A stretch of DNA of 64,000 bases from CAIXSC01 sp046349915 (GCA_046349915.1 JAXMBL010000003.1:1922001-1986000); one strand, 5' to 3'; shown: positions 15,433 to 24,445, numbered from the stretch's first letter. A program made the numbers and translations. Notes: a model not told the origin generated them from the letters alone.

Positions 15433-18375
15433 ATGAACTCGTCGTTCCCCACGATCCGACTCAAGGGCCAACTGCGTCCCTCGCAAGCTGAGGTGATCGA
15501 CATTGCCCGCAAGAAACTCGAAACGGGCAAACGCCAGTTGCACATCGTCGCGCCGCCAGGTTCGGGCAAGACGATCCTGGGGCTCTATCTCTGGGCCGAA
15601 TGCGTTCGCACGCCCGCGGTTGTGCTCTCGCCCAATTCGGCCATCCAAGCTCAGTGGGCCGCCAAGACTTCGCTGTTCGATTGTCCTCTGCCGCGCGAGT
15701 CGCTGGTCAGCACGGACCCCAAGCAACCTGGGCTGCTTACTTCGCTCACCTATCAGTCCGTTACGCTGCCTCGTCGAGGCGACGCCGACCAGGAGGAGGC
15801 CGCGCTCGAGCTATGGCGCGAAGCCTTATTGGATAAAGGCCAAGCTGCTCATCCCGACGAAGCCATGGTCTGGATCGAGGACTTGAAGCGACACAATCGC
15901 GACTATTACGAACAGCGACTCTCGGCCTATCGCAAGACGGCCCGCGATAAAGCCGCGATCGACGGTGATGCGCTCGATACCCTGCACCCTTCGGCCATTC
16001 GAGCTTTGGAACGCTTACGCGATCAGGGGCTGGGGCTGGTGATCTTCGACGAGTGTCACCACTTGATGGAACATTGGGGACGCGTGCTGGCCGCTGCGCA
16101 CGAACTGCTCGGCGAACCCATGATCGTCGGTTTGACCGCGACTCCGCCCGATCGCGATGGAAAACTCCCGGCGGACGTCGAGCGATACGAGAAGTTCTTC
16201 GGCGAGGTGGATTACGAGGTGCCGGTGCCGGCCGTGGTCAAGGATGGCTTTCTCGCCCCGTACCAAGATCTCGCATACTTCGTGCGTCCGACGCCCGAAG
16301 AGTTGATCTTTGTGGCCAAGGCTGACGAACAACTTCGCCAGTTGGTCGATTCACTCAGTGCGCCTCGCGAAGGCGCTGCCGTCTCCTCAGCGTCCACTTC
16401 TGATTCCGACACTTCCGCCGCCACGACGACTCCAACTGAACCGCAATCCGAGACGACCGCTGCGGAATCGCCGCCTCCCGCAGCAAACGCACCCGCGGCA
16501 AACGTTCCCGCGCTACCCGCTCCTCCCCTACCTCAGTGGCTCACGGAGACCTTGCGCGACAGGCGACTCCCTACAGGCGCCGTCAAGGATTGGGGGGCAT
16601 TCGAGCGACGCGATGCCGACTTTGCGATGGCCGCTCGCGTTTTTCTCCTGCAACGAGATCTCCCCTTGCCGGAAGACGTCCCCGCGCCCGCGCTCGAATT
16701 CCTCCCTCAACAGATCCCCGAGATGTCGGTTCTTGTCCCCGTGCTCGATCGCTATGTACGGCATGCGCTGCGGCGTTCGCCTCACGAGGAGGATCGAGCG
16801 CTCGCCGACACGGCGATCCAGCGGCTGCGGATGCTGGGAGTGCAAATCACGGAAACGGGCTGCCAGGCCTGTGCGTCGCCCGTGGGACGAGTTCTGGCGT
16901 ATTCGCAAAGCAAAATCGAAGCGATCACACCCATTCTGGAAGCCGAGCACAAAGTACTGGGCAACTCCTTGCGGGCCGTCGTGGTTGCCGATTACGAAAA
17001 AACTTCGGCGATCACCGCCGAAATCGGCCACTTGCTGAACGAGGAAGCCGGCGGCGCGGTGGCGGCTTTCCGCAAACTAGTCTCGACGCCAGCCACCGAT
17101 GCTCTCAATCCCATTCTCGTGACAGGCTCCAGCGTCTTGATCGACGATGACATGGCCGAGGTATTCTTGGCCGAGGCGGCGAAGTGGCTGAAGCAAGGCG
17201 GGTACGACGCCAAACTGTCGCTCGCCAGCGACAACGGATTTCATGTCCTGCGAGGCGATGGGTCGGATTGGTGCCCGCGCGTTTACGTCGAGATGATCAC
17301 GGAACTCTTTCAACGAGGTATCACTCGGTGTCTCGTGGGTACGCGTGGTTTGCTCGGCGAGGGTTGGGATGCGAACAAGATCAATGTCTTGATCGACCTC
17401 ACTACCGTCACCACGTCCATGACGGTCAATCAATTGCGAGGTCGATCAATTCGGCTCGACCCTCAAGAACCCACGAAACTCGCCAACAACTGGGACATCG
17501 TTTGCCTAGCGCCGGAGTTTGCCAAAGGGCTGGATGATTACCGACGCTTCATGGCCAAACATCAGACGTTGTTTGGAGTGACGGAAGATGGGGCAGTGGA
17601 AAAGGGAGTGGGACATGTGCATCCCGCCTTCACGAGTCTCAAGCCCGAGGGACTCGAAGAGTCTGTCGTTGAACTCAACGAAGAGATGCTAGCCCGAGTT
17701 GCTCGACGCGATGAAGTACGCAAGCGGTGGAAGATCGGCGAACCGTACAAGGGAGAACCCAAACGCACGATCGAGACTCGGCCTGTCAGTCGGCGAGAAA
17801 AAGGCGGCTTTCCGCCGTTCAAGGGTGCGAAGACCGCGTGGAGCGACCATTCCTTGTCGCTGGCGATTGGCCAAGCTCTGGTCCATGCGCTCCACGAGGC
17901 GAAGCTGATCGAGAAGTTGCCCGAGGTGGCCGTACACAATCGGGAGGGCGGATATGTGCGAGTCTTCCTGGAGAATGCCACGGCCGACGAAAATGGGATC
18001 TTCACCGAGGCCTTGCGTGAAACGCTCGCGCCCCTGCAACGACCTCGTTATGTCGTCCCACGCGACGTGGTGCATCGCGAAGAGACGTGGTGGTCGAAAA
18101 CTCTCGGGCCTCTTGCCCCCAACTTCGCTCAAGGCTTGGTCGACAAATACCTCCGAAAAACCAAGGCCGCGCGCGTCATGTGGCACGCTGTCCCAGCGGT
18201 CCTTGCCAAGAACAAAGAAACAGTGGCGACGTTCCAGAAATTCTGGAATCAATTTGTGAGCCCGGGCGATGCCATGTACGCGCATCGAGGCGAGGGCGAA
18301 GATATGGTGAGAAAAGCCATCGAGACCGGACGCTCGCCTTCCTCGCCGATTCACGAAAAAGAGGTCTTTCTGTGA
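15433..18375 (+). CDS. Large SF2 DEAD/DEAH-type helicase
   Basis: 980 residues. RecA-like domain 1 has motif I PPGSGKT (41-47), motif II DECHH (206-210) and motif III GLTATPP (about 232). A low-complexity Ser/Thr/Ala/Pro linker occupies about 310-370. RecA-like domain 2 has VGTRGLLGEGWDA and motif VI QLRGRSIRLD (about 665). About 300 C-terminal residues carry no motif I recognise. The layout resembles type III-restriction-like or DNA-repair SF2 translocases. No nuclease motif or methylase is seen. It is the last gene of the operon and starts 6 bases after the CopZ-like stop. Confidence 0.85.
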   Translation: MNSSFPTIRLKGQLRPSQAEVIDIARKKLETGKRQLHIVAPPGSGKTILGLYLWAECVRTPAVVLSPNSAIQAQWAAKTSLFDCPLPRESLVSTDPKQPGLLTSLTYQSVTLPRRGDADQEEAALELWREALLDKGQAAHPDEAMVWIEDLKRHNRDYYEQRLSAYRKTARDKAAIDGDALDTLHPSAIRALERLRDQGLGLVIFDECHHLMEHWGRVLAAAHELLGEPMIVGLTATPPDRDGKLPADVERYEKFFGEVDYEVPVPAVVKDGFLAPYQDLAYFVRPTPEELIFVAKADEQLRQLVDSLSAPREGAAVSSASTSDSDTSAATTTPTEPQSETTAAESPPPAANAPAANVPALPAPPLPQWLTETLRDRRLPTGAVKDWGAFERRDADFAMAARVFLLQRDLPLPEDVPAPALEFLPQQIPEMSVLVPVLDRYVRHALRRSPHEEDRALADTAIQRLRMLGVQITETGCQACASPVGRVLAYSQSKIEAITPILEAEHKVLGNSLRAVVVADYEKTSAITAEIGHLLNEEAGGAVAAFRKLVSTPATDALNPILVTGSSVLIDDDMAEVFLAEAAKWLKQGGYDAKLSLASDNGFHVLRGDGSDWCPRVYVEMITELFQRGITRCLVGTRGLLGEGWDANKINVLIDLTTVTTSMTVNQLRGRSIRLDPQEPTKLANNWDIVCLAPEFAKGLDDYRRFMAKHQTLFGVTEDGAVEKGVGHVHPAFTSLKPEGLEESVVELNEEMLARVARRDEVRKRWKIGEPYKGEPKRTIETRPVSRREKGGFPPFKGAKTAWSDHSLSLAIGQALVHALHEAKLIEKLPEVAVHNREGGYVRVFLENATADENGIFTEALRETLAPLQRPRYVVPRDVVHREETWWSKTLGPLAPNFAQGLVDKYLRKTKAARVMWHAVPAVLAKNKETVATFQKFWNQFVSPGDAMYAHRGEGEDMVRKAIETGRSPSSPIHEKEVFL

Positions 18376-18381
18376 GGCTAG

Positions 18382-18476
18382 GTAGCCCGCTCACTTTGTG
18401 AGCGGTTAGCCGCGCGGCCTTCGAGCGCCCAATGCCGTCAGCCAATCGAGATCGACGGACTAGAAGTCCGTCGTAC
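18382..18476. repeat. 95-bp composite repeat, copy 1
   Basis: Starts GTAGCCCGCTCAC. Hairpin B (CCGCTCAC, TTT, GTGAGCGG) and a linker of about 45 bases containing GCCGTCAGCCAATCGAG lead into hairpin PR-A (CGACGGACT, AGA, AGTCCGTCG) and TAC. It lies just after the helicase stop, in a convergent gap. Confidence 0.85.
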
Positions 18477-18480
18477 GGTG

Positions 18481-18575
18481 GTAGCCCGCTCACTTCGTGA
18501 GCGGATAGCCGTGTGGCTGGCGAGCGCTCATGGCCGCCAGCCAATCGAGATCGACGGACTAGAAGTCCGTCGTAC
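18481..18575. repeat. 95-bp composite repeat, copy 2 (tandem)
   Basis: Tandem second copy of the same element, again 95 bases, with hairpin B (CCGCTCAC, TTC, GTGAGCGG), a diverged linker and an identical PR-A hairpin. Four bases separate it from copy 1. Confidence 0.85.
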
Positions 18576-18601
18576 AATCGTCGCTCAACTGCCTCCCCGC
18601 A

Positions 18602-19576
18602 TCACTCAACGGCGAACAATTTCAACCCGAGCGTACTCTTCAACCGCACATCCAACAGGAGATCGCGCACGCGAGATTCAGTGCGCAGCGATTGAGTTTG
18701 TCGGCTCTCGACCACTCGACCCGCGGTCGCGTCAAACAGGGTGACGCCACTCTGTTTTTGCTCGGTGATCTTGCGTTCCTTCACCAGTCCTTTCGTCGCC
18801 AGCGGCGTCCAGTCAATTTCGCCCGTGGAATCGATCGCGTCGAGCGACTGGCCGTCAACCACCTCCACGCCTCGATGACGGTATTTGGAGACAACCTTCA
18901 CCCGACCCACGGGCGAATCGGTCTCGGTGGGAACCTCCCACATGTCGCCCGATTTCACGGGGCCCTCGGGCAATACTACAAGCGATCGTCGTAACCCTTC
19001 AGCGCCCGTGACGCCGCTGAAGAGGCCCTTCAGTCGCCCATCCGCGCCGACCTTCTCGAGCGCGGCGGTAAGTTCGGGGGAAGGTGCTACCTGAGTTACT
19101 TCGCCGCGCGGCGAGAGCGTCGACTTCCAGGGCGGGCCAATCAGCGGGATGAGTGAATCGGCGATGGGACGGAGGTCGCCCGTGGGACGTTTTGACGATG
19201 AAGAATCGAATTCCAGCGGGGCGGCGGGAGGCATGTCCATCCGAACGGCGATTCGGCGGAAGGACTGAGTGATCGTGGCATTGCCGCTGGCGTCGACCGA
19301 CTCCACCACCCAATCCAGCTCCAGGGTCGTGTCCACAACCAGACGCAGTGGTTTGTCGCCGATCGCCGTGTCTGTTTCGACTCGCTGAGTCCACTCGGCC
19401 CGCAATTTTTGACCTGTCGCGAACTTCCAGCGTAAAGGGCCCTCGGCTGCCGAGACGGGGCTCGCGATGCAGATCCCGATGGTCGCGCAAAACAACGCAA
19501 CTCGCACGACGAGACTTGCCGGCGGATTCGATTCATTGAGTGTGCGAACGCCAAGGGGAAAACCATCGAGCATCAT
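18602..19576 (-). CDS. Exported DUF6263-like protein
   Basis: 324 residues with an N-terminal signal peptide (VVRVALFCATIGICIASPVSA-AE). The mature protein begins LRWKFATGQKLRAEWTQRVET and continues with LELDWVVESVDASGNATITQSFRRIAVRM, then GPVKSGDMWEVP and a C-terminal TAGRVVESRQTQSL. These match the beta-rich planctomycete exported family labelled DUF6263. Function unknown. The first ATG is used; the 30 residues before the hydrophobic core are long for a signal peptide, so the real start may be further in. Confidence 0.78.
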   Translation of the reverse strand: MMLDGFPLGVRTLNESNPPASLVVRVALFCATIGICIASPVSAAEGPLRWKFATGQKLRAEWTQRVETDTAIGDKPLRLVVDTTLELDWVVESVDASGNATITQSFRRIAVRMDMPPAAPLEFDSSSSKRPTGDLRPIADSLIPLIGPPWKSTLSPRGEVTQVAPSPELTAALEKVGADGRLKGLFSGVTGAEGLRRSLVVLPEGPVKSGDMWEVPTETDSPVGRVKVVSKYRHRGVEVVDGQSLDAIDSTGEIDWTPLATKGLVKERKITEQKQSGVTLFDATAGRVVESRQTQSLRTESRVRDLLLDVRLKSTLGLKLFAVE

Positions 19577-19633
19577 GGCCGCGAACCTCGCAGTCAGAAA
19601 GTTAAACCGTTCAGCACGATGCGGGGCGTTAGG

Positions 19634-20317
19634 TCACAGCACGAAGGGCTCGCCAATCACGGGAACGATGGGCGAAGACGAGGTTTCTTGTCGGACTCTT
19701 TCCGCCCAGGCGTGTGCATCCTGAGCGATCGGCGGCCAGGTGTTGAAGTGGGACGGCACGACGCGTTTCGCGCCGAGCAACTTGACGGCCTCTAACGCAT
19801 CGTCGGGCCCCATCGTGAACAGATCGCCGATCGGGAGAATGGCGGCTTCCAATCCTGCTCGACCAATCAGTCGCATGTCGCCGAACAGTGCGGTATCGCA
19901 GGCAAAGTAGACTCGTTGCCCATCGACACTAAGAACGAACCCGCAGGGATTGCCGCCATAGGAACCGTCGGGCAGCGCCGAACTGTGATGCGCGACGGTC
20001 ATCGTCAATCTGCCAAATGGCAGATCAACGCCGCCGCCCAAGTTCATTCCCAGGGTGTCCGCAATGCCATGCTGCGTGCGCAACCACTCGGCGATTTCGT
20101 AATTCGAGATCACCTTGGCGCCGGTGCGACGAGCGATCGCGGCCGCATCGCCCACATGGTCTCCGTGACCGTGGGAAACCAAAATGAAATCGGCGTCTAC
20201 CTGTTCCGCCTTCACTGGCGCCACGGGCGATCCCGTCAGGAATGGATCGAGCAGGATCGTGTGTTTAGCCGTTCGAATCGACCAGCAAGCATGTCCCAAC
20301 CAAGTCAGCGTGAGCAT
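19634..20317 (-). CDS. UPF0173 metal-dependent hydrolase (metallo-beta-lactamase fold)
   Basis: 227-residue cytoplasmic protein. MBL-fold metal ligands are visible: LGHAC near the N-terminus, the HxHxDH motif as HGHGDH (about 49-54), and the later segments CDTALFGDM and PSHFNTWPPIAQDA. Length and motif order match UPF0173 family hydrolases, whose substrate is unknown. It starts 6 bases after the pgi stop, so it is probably co-transcribed with glucose-6-phosphate isomerase. Confidence 0.92.
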   Translation of the reverse strand: MLTLTWLGHACWSIRTAKHTILLDPFLTGSPVAPVKAEQVDADFILVSHGHGDHVGDAAAIARRTGAKVISNYEIAEWLRTQHGIADTLGMNLGGGVDLPFGRLTMTVAHHSSALPDGSYGGNPCGFVLSVDGQRVYFACDTALFGDMRLIGRAGLEAAILPIGDLFTMGPDDALEAVKLLGAKRVVPSHFNTWPPIAQDAHAWAERVRQETSSSPIVPVIGEPFVL

Positions 20318-20323
20318 GACAGT

Positions 20324-21739
20324 TTAGCCTCGTCCCAAGATGCGATTCATGTTCTTCTTGTAGCCTTCGACGCCAGGTTGGCCGTAAGGGTTGATCCCCA
20401 TCAAACGTCCCTCGACCACCGTCGCCAGCATCATCATTTGGAAAAACTGACCGAGCGAAATCTCGTCGACTCGCGGCAGGTGGATATCGGCGGTTGGGCG
20501 TCCGTCCGACCGGTAAGCTTCGTTCGTCCCCGCCACCGCGGCGCTCATCAATTCGGGCAGCGTGCGACTCGCGAGATCGTTCAGCTTGTCCTGATCGAAG
20601 TCGCTGCGGCCGACCGGCAAGGGATCGCATCGCCATTCATCGACCACGACGTTGGTAACCAACTTATCCCGCCGCCCTTCTTGATGCTGCTGGGCTCGCG
20701 AATGCAAGTCGCGAGTGTTGACGGTGGTGATCGGCGTGGCGCCCATTTCAGCCTTGCCCAGACTCTCGGCCAGCAACTGGTCGTACCACAGGCCGGTCGT
20801 TTCGAGCGATTTGGCCCAGACCGACAAGATGCGAGTGGAGGCGCCTTGGCGAGTTTCGAGTAAATGGCTGACGCCCACATAGTCGAGCACCGGATTTTCG
20901 CCGACCGGCGCGGTCCGGAACAGTTCGTTCATCGCGACCGCTCCTTCGAGCAGGCGAACGACATCGATGCCCAGGATGGCGGCGGGCAAAAGGCCCACGG
21001 CCGACAAGATCGAGAAACGTCCCCCCACTCCGTCGGGCACGGGAAAGACGTCGGCGCAACCCAAGGCTCGCGACAAGTCCTGCAAACGCCCTGAATCACC
21101 CGTCACTGGAATCACCAATTGCGACAGCAGTTGTTCATCACCGCCGAGCGATTTCCGCAGAGCCGCGAGAAACTGGCGAAACGCGACTGCCGTTTCAATC
21201 GTCCCGCCACTCTTCGAGATCACGACGATCCCCCAACGGCTTTCCAGTTCCGCGCTCGGGCGACCATTGCCCAGGAGTCGCAACAGACCCTGGGACGCAT
21301 CGTTGTCGACGTTATTGCCTTCGAAGTACATGCGAGGACGACTGCCGCGCTCGCCCCGCGTCTGTTCGTTGAAATACGGATCGCAGCAGGCATCCATCAG
21401 GGCTTTCGCGCCCATGTACGATCCACCAATCCCCAACACGACGATGCGATCGACTTGGTCGCGCAGGCGATGAGCCGTCTTGAGGATGCGGTACAACTGA
21501 CTCGAAGGCCGGTCGGCGTTGTATTCGTCCAGCAAACGTTTGGGGAGGTCAAGAAAGCCAGCGTCCAGCGGGTTCTTTTCGGCCGGGATGGGACCGCCCG
21601 ACGCATAGAGCGCCGCGTCTTTCACCAGCACTTCCTCGCGGGCCGCTTCCAGCCGAGGCGCGAGCTCTTGGAGACTGGCCGCCGTAAGTCCCGTGCTGCC
21701 CAAATAGCATCCCGAAGGATCGTAGGTGACTCGCTTCAT
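20324..21739 (-). CDS. pgi: Glucose-6-phosphate isomerase
   Basis: Interconverts glucose-6-phosphate and fructose-6-phosphate in glycolysis/gluconeogenesis. 471 residues from the ATG at 21739, chosen for the GGAGGAAA site 7 bases upstream rather than the upstream frame opening. Visible: VVLGIGGSYMGAKAL, the signature VISKSGGTIETAVAFRQFLAAL, GDSGRLQ, FPVPDGVGGRFSILSAVGLLPAAILG, and the C-terminal QFFQMMMLATVVEGRLMGINPYGQPGVEGYKKNM with the catalytic-lysine segment. It is the short bacterial form. It is coupled to the UPF0173 gene downstream. Confidence 0.95.
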   Translation of the reverse strand: MKRVTYDPSGCYLGSTGLTAASLQELAPRLEAAREEVLVKDAALYASGGPIPAEKNPLDAGFLDLPKRLLDEYNADRPSSQLYRILKTAHRLRDQVDRIVVLGIGGSYMGAKALMDACCDPYFNEQTRGERGSRPRMYFEGNNVDNDASQGLLRLLGNGRPSAELESRWGIVVISKSGGTIETAVAFRQFLAALRKSLGGDEQLLSQLVIPVTGDSGRLQDLSRALGCADVFPVPDGVGGRFSILSAVGLLPAAILGIDVVRLLEGAVAMNELFRTAPVGENPVLDYVGVSHLLETRQGASTRILSVWAKSLETTGLWYDQLLAESLGKAEMGATPITTVNTRDLHSRAQQHQEGRRDKLVTNVVVDEWRCDPLPVGRSDFDQDKLNDLASRTLPELMSAAVAGTNEAYRSDGRPTADIHLPRVDEISLGQFFQMMMLATVVEGRLMGINPYGQPGVEGYKKNMNRILGRG

Positions 21740-21867
21740 CGGTGTTTCCTCCTGAGAATAGCGACTAATAGCGTCCCAAGGTCCGCTGGGGCCTCGCAAG
21801 CTGAATCCTAACCACGTCCGCCCTGCTGTCGAGCATATCGCCGAGCCGACCGCCTGTCATGATGGGG

Positions 21868-22227
21868 CTAGGGGGTCGCGTCGAGTACCGACCGGATTTC
21901 GGAGACGGCGGCCGCCAAGGACCGGGCCGCCATTTGAAAATTGGTGTGGCTGCTGATCTGAGGCTGGATTTCCAGGAATTGGCGAGTCGCTTTTTCGAAC
22001 CGACTCCACTTCTTTCTTGCCTGCTTGAAATACCCCGCCGTGTCGTCCGCATGGAACGACGGCCCTAAGGCAAGCATAAAATCGTATAGCTCGCGGTGGA
22101 CCTCAGACAATTCATCGTCCTCTTCCGCCTCTTCACTGTGCTTCAAAAACGTTCTCACCATCCAGACATGCGACAGCAGCGTGTCGATGCGTCGCATTGC
22201 TGTCTCTGGTTCCAGAGGCGTATTCAT
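21868..22227 (-). CDS. Small helical protein of unknown function
   Basis: 119 residues from the ATG at 22227; a TTG 9 bases upstream is an alternative start. It is highly charged and predicted helical: RRIDTLLSHVWMVRTFLKHSEEAEEDDELSEVHRELYDF, then a helix rich in Lys and aromatic residues (GYFKQARKKWSRFEKATRQF) and SLAAAVSEIRSVLD. No signal peptide, membrane segment or catalytic motif. It lies between the duplicated membrane protein and pgi on the same strand. I do not recognise the family. Confidence 0.7.
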   Translation of the reverse strand: MNTPLEPETAMRRIDTLLSHVWMVRTFLKHSEEAEEDDELSEVHRELYDFMLALGPSFHADDTAGYFKQARKKWSRFEKATRQFLEIQPQISSHTNFQMAARSLAAAVSEIRSVLDATP

Positions 22228-22260
22228 GGTGTTCAATCCGCACAGACCGCGATCAAGGCT

Positions 22261-23442
22261 TTAGTTCTTCTTCTCGGCCGACCCCGATTTGTCGCCCTCG
22301 GGCTTATCCCCGGCAGGCTCGGCCGCTTTCTTGGGCGGACCATGCTGGACAGGAGCGAAGAACAGAACCGTCATCGCGCCAACGGCGGCAAGGATCAAGC
22401 CCGCGGCGAAGAATGCGTTGACCTGAGCCCAAGTGCCATCCTTGGACATGGTGAAGAACGCGTTAACGACCGGCGCACAGCCGAAAACCAGCGGCATCAC
22501 GTAGACCGGCTTACCGCCGAAGTTGAACGCGAAAATGATCCCCAACGCACCGAAAGCGCCCGCCACGCCTCCAAACAAGCTCCAGAAAATACCGGTCATC
22601 GACCAACCTTCCGCGACGGCGCCGCCCAGCATTGCCGCTGGCGCCAGCACGGCGATCACGAAATAAGCCAGTCCGACGCACAGGAACGCCTGGAGTCGAT
22701 TCCCTCCTAAGCCCATCTGTCCCCAGTGCAGCAAGGGGCCATAGACGCCCCAGCAGCAAGCGGTCAGCAGCACGCACGGGACCACTCGCATCAAAAGGCT
22801 TTGCAGCGACAACGGCGCGGCGCTAGCCGCCGCAACAGGTGCGGCAGCAGGGGTCTGAACACTCGCCGAGCCCTCGCTGGGCTTGTCCCCTGACTTGCTT
22901 TCTTCTTTGCTTTCAGCCGCCGCATCCGACTTCGATTCAGCCGCCGCTACCGCGGGTGCGGCGGGCTTTGCGGGCGGCTTGGTCGGGGCGAAGAACAGCA
23001 CCGAAGCTGCTCCCACCGCCACCAAAATCAAGCCCGCGGCAAAAAAGGCGTTAATGTCTTTCCACGTATTCTGCCAGTAGATCGTCCAGAAGGAGTTCAC
23101 CACGGGGGCGCAACCGAAAACCAGCGGCATGACATAAACGGGCTTGCCGCCGAAGTTGAAAGCCAGGATCACGCCCAATGCTCCCAACGCACCCGCGGTC
23201 CCCGCCAAAAGGCTCCACAGCAATCCCTTGACGCTCCACTCGCTCTTCTTGCCGCTGGTGGACATCATCAACAGTGGTACGACCACGGCGATCAAGAAGT
23301 AAGCCAATCCCACGCAGAGGAAAGCTCGCAGGCGATTGCCGCCCAGCGAGACCTGACCGATGTGCAACAGCGGCCCGTAGATTCCCCAACAGACTGCGGT
23401 CAGTAAGAATGAGCCGATTACGAGCGGAAGCTTAACGTTCAT
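22261..23442 (-). CDS. Internally duplicated multi-pass membrane protein (DMT-like)
   Basis: 393 residues made of two homologous five-helix halves (about 1-150 and 210-365) joined by an Ala/Lys/Glu/Ser-rich linker. Both halves carry LxxxxCWGxYGPLLHxGQxxLGGNRLxAFLCVGLAYFxIAV, then GALGxIxAFNFGGKPVYVMPLVFGCAPVVN, then NAFFAAGLILxAVGAxxVLFFAP. The repeats are direct, and each half ends at a lipid-facing helix before a soluble segment. The helix pattern suggests a drug/metabolite-transporter-like fold; substrate unknown. A charged C-terminal tail (PAGDKPEGDKSGSAEKKN) is cytoplasmic or extracytoplasmic depending on helix parity. Confidence 0.85.
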   Translation of the reverse strand: MNVKLPLVIGSFLLTAVCWGIYGPLLHIGQVSLGGNRLRAFLCVGLAYFLIAVVVPLLMMSTSGKKSEWSVKGLLWSLLAGTAGALGALGVILAFNFGGKPVYVMPLVFGCAPVVNSFWTIYWQNTWKDINAFFAAGLILVAVGAASVLFFAPTKPPAKPAAPAVAAAESKSDAAAESKEESKSGDKPSEGSASVQTPAAAPVAAASAAPLSLQSLLMRVVPCVLLTACCWGVYGPLLHWGQMGLGGNRLQAFLCVGLAYFVIAVLAPAAMLGGAVAEGWSMTGIFWSLFGGVAGAFGALGIIFAFNFGGKPVYVMPLVFGCAPVVNAFFTMSKDGTWAQVNAFFAAGLILAAVGAMTVLFFAPVQHGPPKKAAEPAGDKPEGDKSGSAEKKN

Positions 23443-23567
23443 TGCGAGCGATTCTCCACGGATGCGGTTTCCGCCGTCGCCTCAACGCAGGAGGCCCACG
23501 TCGTGGTTGGATTGGCGGGGCGCCACAGTGTAGCAAAATGCCGCGATGGATGGGTGACTCGCGAGTA

Positions 23568-23662
23568 GTAGCCCGCTCACTTCGTGAGCGGATAGCCGCG
23601 TGGCCTACGAGCGCCCCTCGCCGCCAGCCGATTCGGATCGACGGACTGGAAGTCCGTCGTAC
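23568..23662. repeat. 95-bp composite repeat, copy 3
   Basis: Third copy, again exactly 95 bases from GTAGCCCGCT to TAC. It contains hairpin B, a linker and PR-A (CGACGGACT at 23639-23647, GGA, AGTCCGTCG). It lies 7 bases beyond the PIG-L stop, downstream of that gene. Confidence 0.85.
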
Positions 23663-23668
23663 GGTCGC

Positions 23669-24445
23669 TTAACCGCCGCGAGCAGACAGCACTTTGTCGC
23701 GGAGCACATCCTGGAGGGGATCATCTTCCTCGCCGGCAAATCCCAAATGGAGATGCCGCCGCCATCCTTCGGCGCATTTGAACAGGCCCGACATCCGCCC
23801 CACTTCCTCATCCAAATTTCGCAGTGTCTGCAAGTAAGAATCGTGCCCCTGGCTTTCGTCGAGCCATTTCTTTTGGCTTGCGTGGCAAGCCAGCATTTCC
23901 ACCTTCCGCTCTTCCACGTCGCTCACGTTCACAAAGAACTCAGGTTCGACGGGCTCGCGCAGCGGCGTGCGATTCCAAAACGGCTGGCAGTGGTAGATCG
24001 TGGTCTTGCCAGATACCGCGGGACGAGGCGGATCGACGGGAAAGTTGGGCATGCCGCGACAAAAGGCGGCTGTCACGACCAGCCGGCACGTCGTCATGTG
24101 GTCTTCCATGTAGTCGACAGGCGGATGAGTGAGGATAATCTCGGGCGCCACGTCGCGCACGATCGAGGCGACTCGAGCCAATGAGGGACGGTCGTAGAAA
24201 ATGTCGACATCGTCGCACAGGCTCTCGTGAAACACAGCACCGACCAACGCGGCCGCTCGCATCGACTCTTCACGGCGAATGCGAGCCGTCGTTTCGCGGT
24301 CGGTTTGCGAAGAGCCGCAACAGCCGTTCGCGATCGTGAGATAGTGGATTTCGTAGCCGCTCTGCTGCAACAGCAATAGCGTGCCAGCCATGAAAATTTC
24401 GATGTCGTCCGGATGGGCGCCGATGGCAAAAGCGGTCTTCGTCAT
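23669..24445 (-). CDS. PIG-L family deacetylase
   Basis: 258 residues from the ATG at 24445, preceded by a GGGAGCAA site. Zn-dependent N-acetylglucosaminyl-type deacetylase fold (LmbE/PIG-L). The signature GAHPDDIEIFMAGTLLLL contains the catalytic Asp and first metal ligands (HPDD), and ILTHPPVDYMEDHMTT gives the second ligand block (HP..D..DH). These enzymes remove acetyl groups from GlcNAc-like substrates, for example in mycothiol or bacillithiol pathways or on polysaccharides. The substrate here is not evident. It is monocistronic, with a composite repeat right behind it. Confidence 0.92.
   Translation of the reverse strand: MTKTAFAIGAHPDDIEIFMAGTLLLLQQSGYEIHYLTIANGCCGSSQTDRETTARIRREESMRAAALVGAVFHESLCDDVDIFYDRPSLARVASIVRDVAPEIILTHPPVDYMEDHMTTCRLVVTAAFCRGMPNFPVDPPRPAVSGKTTIYHCQPFWNRTPLREPVEPEFFVNVSDVEERKVEMLACHASQKKWLDESQGHDSYLQTLRNLDEEVGRMSGLFKCAEGWRRHLHLGFAGEEDDPLQDVLRDKVLSARGG

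Noticed and set aside
15433..18375. Type III restriction Res subunit
   Set aside because: No mod gene, no PD-(D/E)xK motif seen in the C-terminal part; only the helicase motifs are supported.
18382..18575. CRISPR array
   Set aside because: The two 95-base units are tandem with only 4 bases between them and have no spacers; no cas gene is present.
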